From positions 496,001 through 560,000 of the forward strand of contig NZ_JAQKQJ010000010.1 of the NCBI RefSeq assembly GCF_029109325.1: a stretch of DNA of 64,000 nt, read 5' to 3'. The position numbers were made by a program, and so were the translations under genes. Under the pieces are notes generated by a model that made no database searches, had not been told where the DNA came from, and worked only from the letters and a program-made list of their open reading frames with translations. The stretch comes from Nodosilinea sp. PGN35. Lineage in GTDB: Bacteria; Cyanobacteriota; Cyanobacteriia; Phormidesmidales; Phormidesmidaceae. Below are positions 40,603 through 47,527 of this stretch, piece after piece. How positions within the stretch are numbered: the stretch's first letter is position 1; the number at the start of each line of letters is the position of its first letter.

Positions 40603-40712
40603 GGCGTAACCTCACATCGCCCCAGGAAGAGTAGTTTGTCGCGCCGCGATCGCGCAGCGTGGATAGAATCCAGTGTCAGTGTGGCACGAGTCAGCGGTTT
40701 TGGCGCAGAAAT

Positions 40713-40772
40713 GGGGAGTAGGGGAGTAGGGGAGTAGGGGAGTAGGGGAGTAGGGGGTGGGGAGTAGGGGAG
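40713..40772. repeat. 8-bp tandem repeat (ggggagta)
   Basis: Five perfect copies at 40713-40752, then degenerate copies to about 40772. It lies in the gcvT-gcvH gap. The plus strand is G-rich and quadruplex-prone. Confidence 0.85.
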
Positions 40773-40837
40773 ATGAGGTTTGTTGTACCCGCAGCATTCA
40801 AAACTCAACATTCAAAACTTTTTTCCCCACCTTCCCC

Positions 40838-40885
40838 ACCCCCTCACCCCCTCACCCCCTCACCCCCTCACCCCCTCACCCCCTC
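40838..40885. repeat. 8-bp tandem repeat (accccctc) reaching the gcvT stop codon
   Basis: Six perfect copies. The last copy supplies part of the gcvT stop (TGA on the minus strand, 40884-40886). Expansion would therefore lengthen only the 3' UTR. Confidence 0.88.
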
Positions 40886-41990
40886 ACTTCGCCCGATAAA
40901 AGGGCCGCTTCACCACCGTCGCCCCCTGGGGCTGGCCGCGCACTTCGACCTCCAGGGCCTGCCCCACCCGAGCGAAAGGCGCGGCGACGTAGGCCAGGGC
41001 AATGGGGATATTTAGCGTGGGGGCCAGGGTGCCGCTGGTGACGGTGCCGACGCGATCGCCCGCATACAGCACCGGGTAGCCATGGCGGGCGATGTGGCGA
41101 CCCGCCATGGCCAGACCCACCAGGCGGCGGCTGACGCCTTCGGCCCGCTGCTGCTCCAGCACCGCTCGCCCAATAAAGTCATCCTTTTCGTCCAGGTGCA
41201 CCAGCCAGCCCAGGCCCGCCTCCAGGGGGCTGGTGGTGTCGTCGATGTCCTGGCCGTAGAGGGCCAGAGCGGCCTCCAGGCGCAGGGTGTCGCGGGCTCC
41301 CAGGCCGCAGGGGGCCACCCCCGCCTCGGTGAGGGTCTGCCACAGGGCGGTGGCGGTGGCGGGGTCGGTCATGATCTCAAAGCCGTCTTCGCCGGTATAG
41401 CCGGTGCGGGCTACCCAGGCAAACTGCCCCAGCAGAGCGGTGTCGCGGTGGGCAAAGCGGCCCAGAGCGTCCAGGTTGAGCACCGTGTGGGGCTGGAGCA
41501 GGGCGGCGGCGGCAGGCCCCTGAAGGGAGAGCAGGGCGCGATCGCGCGATTCATCCACCAGCTCGATGCCGGTACCCGCCAGGTGCGACCGCAGCCAGGC
41601 TTTGTCTTTGGCGGTGGTGGCGGCATTGACGATCAGCGCTACGGTCTCTGGCCCCGCGCCTGAGCTGGCGGGCGGCGACTTCAGGTAGACAATCAGGTCG
41701 TCAATAATGCCGCCCTCGGGGTTGAGCAGCACGGTGTACTGGGCCTGGCCCTGGGTGAGCCGCTCCAGATTAGAGGGCACCAGAGGTTGCAGGGCGGCGA
41801 TCACCCCCTTCCCCCGCAGCTCAAACTTGCCCATGTGGGAGATGTCGAACAGTCCGGCGCGATCGCGCACCGCCTGGTGCTCTTGTCTAATGCCGCCGAA
41901 CTGCACCGGCATCGACCACCCGGCGAACTCGGTCATGCGAGCCTGCTGCTCGACACAGGCAGAATAGAGAGGCGTTTGCAATAATGTCAT
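40884..41990 (-). CDS. gcvT: Aminomethyltransferase (glycine cleavage T protein)
   Basis: A 368-residue tetrahydrofolate-dependent enzyme that takes the aminomethyl group from lipoylated GcvH and releases ammonia and methylene-THF. Motifs: MTEFAGWSMPVQFGGIRQEHQAVR, LFDISHMGKFELRG, ARTGYTGEDGFEI and the C-terminal GTVTSGTLAPTLNIPIALAYV. Length is standard. It is upstream of gcvH on the same strand. The leader region (41991-42239) is shared with a divergent GGDEF gene; I searched it by eye for a glycine riboswitch and did not find one. Confidence 0.95.
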   Translation of the reverse strand: MTLLQTPLYSACVEQQARMTEFAGWSMPVQFGGIRQEHQAVRDRAGLFDISHMGKFELRGKGVIAALQPLVPSNLERLTQGQAQYTVLLNPEGGIIDDLIVYLKSPPASSGAGPETVALIVNAATTAKDKAWLRSHLAGTGIELVDESRDRALLSLQGPAAAALLQPHTVLNLDALGRFAHRDTALLGQFAWVARTGYTGEDGFEIMTDPATATALWQTLTEAGVAPCGLGARDTLRLEAALALYGQDIDDTTSPLEAGLGWLVHLDEKDDFIGRAVLEQQRAEGVSRRLVGLAMAGRHIARHGYPVLYAGDRVGTVTSGTLAPTLNIPIALAYVAAPFARVGQALEVEVRGQPQGATVVKRPFYRAK

Positions 41991-42239
41991 AGCGGGAATT
42001 CTAGGGCTATTCAGAGTGTACTGAGAAACCCTCTGCCTGATGAGAGCTTTACACCCGGTCGCGCTAGCTTCCTGCGGCCAGGGTATAAAGCGCTCAGGTT
42101 TGACCCTGTTGCCGCGCCCTCCATGCTGAGCAATGTCTAGGTAGTGATGGCCAGCAGTGGTGGCGTGACGCGTGACGGCAGTGGTTGGCAGGCAGGTCTA
42201 CCGCAGGTTCAACACCTGTTCCCTTGAGTGTGTATCCCA

Positions 42240-43106
42240 ATGATTGCTCTTATGCCCCACGGATCCTGTTTCCTGTGGGATCCTCAGCTGACCTCCCTGC
42301 ATGTGGCCAGCGATTTGGCGGTGGCGGTAGCCTACTTTTCGATTCCGCTGCTGCTGCTGCTCAACCGACAGTATATCGACGCCCAGATTCGCCCGGTGCT
42401 GCTGCTGTTTGCCGCCTTTATCTTTAGCTGCGGCATCGGCCACGGCCTGCGGATCTGGAACATCTGGCACACCAGCTACTGGCTCGAGGGCGCTTGGACC
42501 TGGGCCACCGCCGTGGTCAGCCTGTACACCGCCTGGGAGCTGAGGGCGCTGGTGCCCCAGCTGCTCAACACCCACCGAGACCTAATCACCGTTCGCGCCC
42601 TGGTGGAGCAAGACCCCCTCACCGGCATTGCCAACCGCCGGGGGCTCGAAGTCGCCCTGACCGCCCTGGCCTACCAGGCCGGGGCGGTGGAGCACACCCT
42701 GCTGCTGCTAGATCTAGACGGCTTTAAGGCCATTAACGACACCTACGGCCACAGCGCTGGCGACCAGCTGCTCCAGGCGGTGGCCGAGGTGCTGAATCGC
42801 CAGGTTCGCACCACCGATATGGCCGCCCGCATCGGCGGCGACGAGTTCGCCCTGCTGCTGGTGGGCTGCCTGCCCGACGAAGCTCTGAACAAAGCCGAAG
42901 TTATTCGCCAAGAAATTTCCCAGATCACGATGCCCCAGCTCCCCATCGTCAGCCGTTGCCCGCTGGTTTCGGCCAGCATTGGCATCAGCAGTTTTACTGC
43001 CGATCGCGGTCTGACCCACAGCTACCAGCAGGCCGACGCGGCCCTCTACGCCGCCAAGTACAACGGCAAAAACCAGGTTAAGGTGGCCGCCCCGGTGGCG
43101 TTGTAG
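42240..43106 (+). CDS. Ethylene-receptor-like membrane sensor fused to GGDEF
   Basis: A 288-residue protein. The N-terminal 110 residues form three membrane helices like the ETR1 ethylene-binding domain, with D25, Y32, I35, P36, I61, C64 and H68. These match, at the same spacing, the ETR1 residues (D25, Y32, I35, P36, I62, C65, H69) needed for Cu(I)/ethylene binding. The C-terminal part (about 128-285) is a diguanylate cyclase domain: DLDGFKAINDTYGHSAGD, intact IGGDEF, and an RTTD I-site five residues before it. So ligand binding could set c-di-GMP synthesis (inference). ATG 42240 is preferred; GTG 42228 and ATG 42252 are in frame. It is divergent from gcvT. Confidence 0.88.
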   Translation: MIALMPHGSCFLWDPQLTSLHVASDLAVAVAYFSIPLLLLLNRQYIDAQIRPVLLLFAAFIFSCGIGHGLRIWNIWHTSYWLEGAWTWATAVVSLYTAWELRALVPQLLNTHRDLITVRALVEQDPLTGIANRRGLEVALTALAYQAGAVEHTLLLLDLDGFKAINDTYGHSAGDQLLQAVAEVLNRQVRTTDMAARIGGDEFALLLVGCLPDEALNKAEVIRQEISQITMPQLPIVSRCPLVSASIGISSFTADRGLTHSYQQADAALYAAKYNGKNQVKVAAPVAL

Positions 43107-43145
43107 CCTGATTCCTCTGGGCCGTTGTGGGGCCAGTTCTTTGGG

Positions 43146-45089
43146 CTAGTTTTTGATAAACCCCCCCAGGTCGGGCCGATAGCGGGCCACAAACCCGCCC
43201 CGAGCGTCGTACACCGCCACCTGGCGGTCAACCTGGTGGCTGGTGGAAATAATCTGCTCAATCAGCTGCTGGGAACTGGGGCTGAGCTGGTTGGTAAAGG
43301 CAAAGGTGCCGTCGGCGGCGGGCGGGGTAATGGCCTGGCGCAGGGGCTCGGCGTACTGGCTGGAGAGCACAACCCGAACCTGGCTGGCATCTTCGGCCAC
43401 GGTGCAGGGGGTGGCCGAAAACTCGCAGAGCTGAGCCAGGTTGGTGGTTAAGGTCTGGAGGGCGACGGCGGTGCGCAGGCGATTTTGGGCGTTGGCCAGG
43501 GCGGGCTGGTAGGTCTCCAGCAGCACCCCGCCCTCCTCAGCCAAAATCGTGTCCGAGGGAATCTGCTGGGCGCTGGCCACCGCCTGTTGCCACTGACCCA
43601 CCGCCAGAGTCCACTGGCTCTTGGCCTCAGCGGCGGCGGCACTGCGGGCCGCCTGCACCGCCTGGTGGTAGTTGCGCGCCCCGGCCTCTTCGAGGGTAGA
43701 GCGGTTGGTGGCGCGGTTGAGCTGCTGCTGGTAGTCCTTGAGCTGGGCCTGGGCTTCGTCGTAGACCATGGTGCCCTGGGGAATCAGCGACAGCCCCTTA
43801 ATGGCGGCCTGCCACTCCTTGGCGGCCAGCTGCCAACCGGCCAGGGAGTTGGCGGTTTCCATGCGCTGACGGGCCAGGTCACCGGTTTGAATGGCGGTGC
43901 TAAAGTTGGCCTCAGCCTCCTCTTCGGCGACGATGCGACGGCCAATGGCGCTGTAGTTGGCGCGGTACTCACGCAGCTTCTGCTGGCTGTAGTCAAAGGC
44001 CGGGCTCTCGGCGGGAATGGTGTCGAGGCGGTCGATGGCCTGCTGCCACAGCAGGTGTACCTTGACCCACCGCTCCACCGGGTGGGGCGGCACCTGGCTG
44101 AGCCCGGCGGCCTCGCTGGCCAGGGTCTGGGCCTGAATCAGGGCGTTGAGGGAGACGATGCTGCCCTGGTAGCGTGCCAGATCGCCCTGGGCCACGGCGT
44201 AGTGCGCCGACCAGGTGGGAATGGGCGTAAGCATGTCGATGGCGGTCTGGAGGTCGGCCTGGGCCGTGGCCAGGTCGTCGCCCGTGGGGCGGCCCACCAG
44301 GGTGGCCTGGGCCAGATTGTAGTATTCGGTGGCCTGATCGAGGCGATCGCAGCTGCCGACCACGCAGGGCCGCGACAGGGCGTAGGCAAAGGCCCCGCTG
44401 CCGACCAAAATCAGCGCCGCCAGCCCGTAGCTCCAGTAGTACCGCAGCGATCGCAGCCCCCGGCGGGCCCAGATCTGGCTGCGCTGGCCCCACCCCGGCC
44501 CCTCGGGCGGCTGCACCGCCGCATCGGGCAGCGCCAGAGCCGCGTCGCTAAAGCCCAGGCCAGCGGCCTCCGCCCGCCCCTCAGGCCCCTCAGGCCCCTC
44601 AGATGCCCCAGAGGGCTCAGGCCCTCGGGAAGGCTCGGGCCCCTCAACAACATCTTCCCAAAGGACAGGATCCGCTGCCTCAACGCCCTGGCTGGGGTCG
44701 CCACTGACCGCCGCTGTGGTCTCCGCCGGAAACACCACCTGGATGGCCTCCTCAGGCCGCCAGGTAAACGTATGGATAGCGTAGGGCTGCGCCACCCCCT
44801 TGAGCTTGAGATAAATTCTGACCGAGAGGGCTGCCACCGCCGCCCACTCGGCCTCGGGCAGCCCCGCCCTGGGCACCAGCTCCCGAAAAGCCGCCTCTAG
44901 CTCCTTGAGCAGGTCATTGGGCTGATTCACCTCCGGTGCTCTGTGCTCGGCCAGCAGCAGCAGTCGTCCGGCCCGCTCTGAGCAGTCGAGGGTCAGCCCC
45001 GGATAGAGAGGCGTCTCTTTTAGATAGGCGGCGAAGGCCCGCTGCAGCGGTTCAAAACCAGTGGAGGTGGACGGAGATAGGGAGGTCAT
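43146..45089 (-). CDS. Single-pass membrane protein with W..A...A..IP repeats
   Basis: A 647-residue protein. Residues 1-125 form a compact soluble domain (LQRAFAAYLKETPLYPGLTL; EWAAVAALSVRIYLKLKGV) rich in amphipathic helices. An acidic/Pro linker follows, then one membrane span (220-239), then two Cys (PCVVGSC). About 400 residues of helical repeats follow (WQAAIKGLSLIPQGTMVYDEAQ, WQQAIDRLDTIPAESPAFDY). The end (VDRQVAVYDARGGFVARYRPDL) is beta-like. Function is unknown. It shares architecture with 38112-40091. Convergent with the GGDEF gene, 39 bases away. Confidence 0.8.
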   Translation of the reverse strand: MTSLSPSTSTGFEPLQRAFAAYLKETPLYPGLTLDCSERAGRLLLLAEHRAPEVNQPNDLLKELEAAFRELVPRAGLPEAEWAAVAALSVRIYLKLKGVAQPYAIHTFTWRPEEAIQVVFPAETTAAVSGDPSQGVEAADPVLWEDVVEGPEPSRGPEPSGASEGPEGPEGRAEAAGLGFSDAALALPDAAVQPPEGPGWGQRSQIWARRGLRSLRYYWSYGLAALILVGSGAFAYALSRPCVVGSCDRLDQATEYYNLAQATLVGRPTGDDLATAQADLQTAIDMLTPIPTWSAHYAVAQGDLARYQGSIVSLNALIQAQTLASEAAGLSQVPPHPVERWVKVHLLWQQAIDRLDTIPAESPAFDYSQQKLREYRANYSAIGRRIVAEEEAEANFSTAIQTGDLARQRMETANSLAGWQLAAKEWQAAIKGLSLIPQGTMVYDEAQAQLKDYQQQLNRATNRSTLEEAGARNYHQAVQAARSAAAAEAKSQWTLAVGQWQQAVASAQQIPSDTILAEEGGVLLETYQPALANAQNRLRTAVALQTLTTNLAQLCEFSATPCTVAEDASQVRVVLSSQYAEPLRQAITPPAADGTFAFTNQLSPSSQQLIEQIISTSHQVDRQVAVYDARGGFVARYRPDLGGFIKN

Positions 45090-45273
45090 AGAGTACCGGT
45101 GGATATGGCCCCAAACAGTAGTGCTCCAAAGCGCGAACGACCATGGATAACAGCCCAGAAAAACCCCTGGGCCATCGGCGACTGCCCCTGCGCTAGGGTG
45201 AGAGGCTGCCTTAGTGAGTATGCTAGTGCAAGGTTGATATTCTGGGACAAGATATCTGGGGTGATAGACTGCG

Positions 45274-45987
45274 GTGCTGATTCTAATAGTGGAAGACGAG
45301 GCCGAAATTGCCCGGCTGATTCGGCTCTACCTCGAAAAAGAGGGCTTTACCTGCGAAGTCTGCGAAGACGGCGAAACGGCCCTGCGCTACCAGCAGACCC
45401 TCCAGCCAGACCTGATTATTCTGGACGTCATGCTGCCCAAGCTCGACGGTTTAGAGGTGTGCGCCCGCATTCGCCAGGGGCCGGGGGCCAAAGACCCCTA
45501 CATTCTCATGCTCACCGCCCGGGGCGAAGAAATTGACCGCATCATTGGCCTGTCCACCGGGGCCGACGACTACCTGGTCAAACCCTTTAGCCCCAGAGAG
45601 CTGGTAGCTCGGGTGCGCGCCCTGCTGCGCCGCAGCCTGCGCCACGGCCAGGAGGCCCCCAGCCAAACCTACCGCACCGCCCACTTTAGCCTCGATCTCG
45701 ACCAGCGCACCGCCCATCGCCAGGTAGAGACTGGCGCTGCCGAACTGCTCGACCTCACGCCCTTAGAGTTTGATCTGCTGGCCACCTTCATGAGCTACCC
45801 TGGCCGGGTCTGGAGCCGTCACCACCTGATCGAAAAGCTCTGGGGCGAAGATTTCTTTGGCGACGAGCGCGTCGTCGATACCCACATTGCCCGCCTGCGC
45901 AAAAAAGTCGAGCCCGACTCGTCGCAGCCCACCTTTGTCAAGACCGTCACCGGGGTGGGGTATCGGTTTGAGGATGAGGCGGCGTAG
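45274..45987 (+). CDS. OmpR/PhoB-family response regulator
   Basis: A 237-residue two-domain regulator. The receiver has ILIVEDEAEIARLIRLYL, phospho-acceptor Asp51 in LIILDVMLPKLDG, MLTARGEEIDRIIGL and DDYLVKPFSPREL. The winged-helix DNA-binding domain spans LDLTPLEFDLLATFMSYPGRV to DTHIARLRKKVE and GVGYRFE. Its cognate kinase is not adjacent and its regulon cannot be told. The start is GTG at 45274; no good Shine-Dalgarno is seen. It is divergent from the 43146-45089 gene. Confidence 0.92.
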   Translation: MLILIVEDEAEIARLIRLYLEKEGFTCEVCEDGETALRYQQTLQPDLIILDVMLPKLDGLEVCARIRQGPGAKDPYILMLTARGEEIDRIIGLSTGADDYLVKPFSPRELVARVRALLRRSLRHGQEAPSQTYRTAHFSLDLDQRTAHRQVETGAAELLDLTPLEFDLLATFMSYPGRVWSRHHLIEKLWGEDFFGDERVVDTHIARLRKKVEPDSSQPTFVKTVTGVGYRFEDEAA

Positions 45988-46019
45988 GGAGGGGGAATGG
46001 GGAGTGGGGAGTAGGGGAT

Positions 46020-46598
46020 TTAAACAGGTTTGTGCAGGCTGAGGCCCATGAGGTGGGCGTCGATGTTGGGGTCGCTGGTGGTCAGGCTGAGGTGTAAAAC
46101 ACCGTCGGTGACGGCGATGGGGTAAGGGCCGTAGCGGGCCCAGCCTCGAAACGGTAGATAGCCAAGGCCCTGGGCGACGGGCTGTTCGGCTACCCGCAGC
46201 TCCAGGGTGTGCCAGTGGGTCTGGTAGTTTTCCATGATCCACAGATAGAGGTCGTAGCTGCCGTTGGGCAGGGGTTGCTCAATCGCCAGGGTCTGGGTTT
46301 TGAAGATGACGGAGTTGAGCATGGTGCGCGTCCCTCGGCTGGGGTAGGGAGTGGGCACGTAGTAGGTGGCAGCGGTCGTAGCCCCCGGCGTAGCCAGCCC
46401 CGCCGCCAGCGCCTCTGAGTAAGACTGCCAGCGATCGCCCCCCACGGTCACCGCCTCACCCCCCAGGTTGATGCCCGCCACAAACTCTCCCGTCGGGGGT
46501 GCCGGATCGCTAGCCCGCGTCGCCCAGTCTCGCAGGGTCAGATAGGGCTCGAACAGCAGCACTTTTAACGGGTTGACCATAGGGGTGGCAGCGCTCAA
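46020..46598 (-). CDS. Malectin-like carbohydrate-binding protein, TTG start
   Basis: A 192-residue all-beta protein resembling malectin/CBM domains: FVAGINLGGEAVTVGGDRW, then NGSYDLYLWIMENYQTHWHTLEL and a closing DGVLHLSLTTSDPNIDAHLMGLSLH. Malectin-type folds bind glycans. It has no signal peptide or membrane span, so it appears cytoplasmic unless secreted otherwise. The start is TTG at 46598: GGAGGTGATC, a full match to the 16S anti-Shine-Dalgarno, sits two bases upstream, whereas the internal ATG 46580 has no such site. It is divergent from trmJ and convergent with the OmpR-type gene. Confidence 0.75.
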   Translation of the reverse strand: MSAATPMVNPLKVLLFEPYLTLRDWATRASDPAPPTGEFVAGINLGGEAVTVGGDRWQSYSEALAAGLATPGATTAATYYVPTPYPSRGTRTMLNSVIFKTQTLAIEQPLPNGSYDLYLWIMENYQTHWHTLELRVAEQPVAQGLGYLPFRGWARYGPYPIAVTDGVLHLSLTTSDPNIDAHLMGLSLHKPV

Positions 46599-46600
46599 CA

Positions 46601-46610
46601 GATCACCTCC
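46601..46610 (-). promoter_or_regulatory. Perfect Shine-Dalgarno GGAGGTGATC deciding a TTG start
   Basis: The minus strand reads GGAGGTGATC-TG-TTG. This ten-base complement to the 16S rRNA 3' end fixes the TTG at 46598 as the start of the malectin-like gene. Confidence 0.85.
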
Positions 46611-46679
46611 AATCCTACAGACTGGCGGAGTACCCCGCTACTATGGGGAACCGCCACCACTACACAAAATGATTTAGCC

Positions 46680-47456
46680 ATGGGTCTTTGGCAGCTCGAT
46701 CAGATTCGCATCGTCCTGGTTGAGCCAGCGGGGCCGCTCAACGTCGGCGCGGCGGCGCGGGTGATGAAGAATATGGGCCTGCACCAGCTGGTGTTGGTCA
46801 ACCCCCAGTGCGACCCGACGGCGGCGGCGGCCCAGCACATGGCGGTGCACGGGGGCGATGTGCTGGCGGCGGCCCGCACGGTGGCCAGCCTGCCGGAGGC
46901 GATCGCGGGGTGCGAGCGGGCGATCGCCACCACCGGTCGCCTGCACCGCCAGGAGCAGCCGCTGGAGCTGCCGGAGGCCGCCCTGCCCTGGCTGCTGCCC
47001 CCCACCCCAGCCGAGAGCTTTGCCGCCGCCTTGATCTTCGGCCCCGAAGACCGGGGGTTGAGCAACGATGAGCTGATCTACGCCCAGCGCTGGGTGCGAA
47101 TTCCGGCCAGCGACGGCTATCCGTCGCTGAATTTGGCCCAGGCGGTGGCGGTGTGTGCCTATCTGCTCCACCGGGCAGCGGCAGCCGAGGGGGTAGCGGC
47201 GGCGTTTCCGGCGGTGGGGGTGGCCGCGACGGCGGGCCGTTTGGCACCTCTAGAGCAGATGGAGGGCTTTTATCAAGATTTAGAAATCGTTTTGCTGAAA
47301 ATCGGTTATCTTTACCCCCATACCGCCGCAAGCCGCATGGCTAAACTGCGGCGATTGCTGCATCGCGCCGGGCCCGATCGCCAGGAGTTGGCTATGCTTA
47401 GGGGCATTTTACGGCAGATGTCTTGGGCGGCGCACCGGGCTCCGCCAGAGGACTAG
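46680..47456 (+). CDS. trmJ: tRNA 2'-O-methyltransferase TrmJ (SPOUT family)
   Basis: A 258-residue SPOUT RNA methyltransferase of the TrmJ group, which methylates the ribose of C/U32 in tRNA. Motifs: IRIVLVEPAGPLNVGAAARVMKNMG at the N-terminus, LIFGPEDRGLSNDEL (AdoMet knot loop) and YPSLNLAQAVAVCAYLL (trefoil knot). The C-terminal helical arm (YQDLEIVLLKIGYLYPHTAASRMAKLRRLL) is characteristic. Start ATG 46680. The serine-hydrolase gene follows after 71 bases on the same strand. Confidence 0.92.
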   Translation: MGLWQLDQIRIVLVEPAGPLNVGAAARVMKNMGLHQLVLVNPQCDPTAAAAQHMAVHGGDVLAAARTVASLPEAIAGCERAIATTGRLHRQEQPLELPEAALPWLLPPTPAESFAAALIFGPEDRGLSNDELIYAQRWVRIPASDGYPSLNLAQAVAVCAYLLHRAAAAEGVAAAFPAVGVAATAGRLAPLEQMEGFYQDLEIVLLKIGYLYPHTAASRMAKLRRLLHRAGPDRQELAMLRGILRQMSWAAHRAPPED

Positions 47457-47527
47457 CTGGCGACTAGCAGACGACTAGCGCGCGATCGCAGCGGCACACG
47501 GGTGAACGGCACACAGGGCGAAAGACC

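Noticed and set aside
42025..42080. ctgatgag with a nearby gaaac, like a hammerhead ribozyme core
   Set aside because: The order and stems needed for a hammerhead (stem II/III pairing, NUH cleavage site) are not there.
42195..42225. tRNA T-arm-like sequence (gcaggttcaacacctgt)
   Set aside because: The loop lacks the usual final T and no anticodon or acceptor stems can be built around it.
43485..44900. A 471-codon plus-strand ORF
   Set aside because: It is the reverse of the 43146-45089 membrane-protein gene; no recognisable domain, and the minus-strand frame has a membrane span and repeats.
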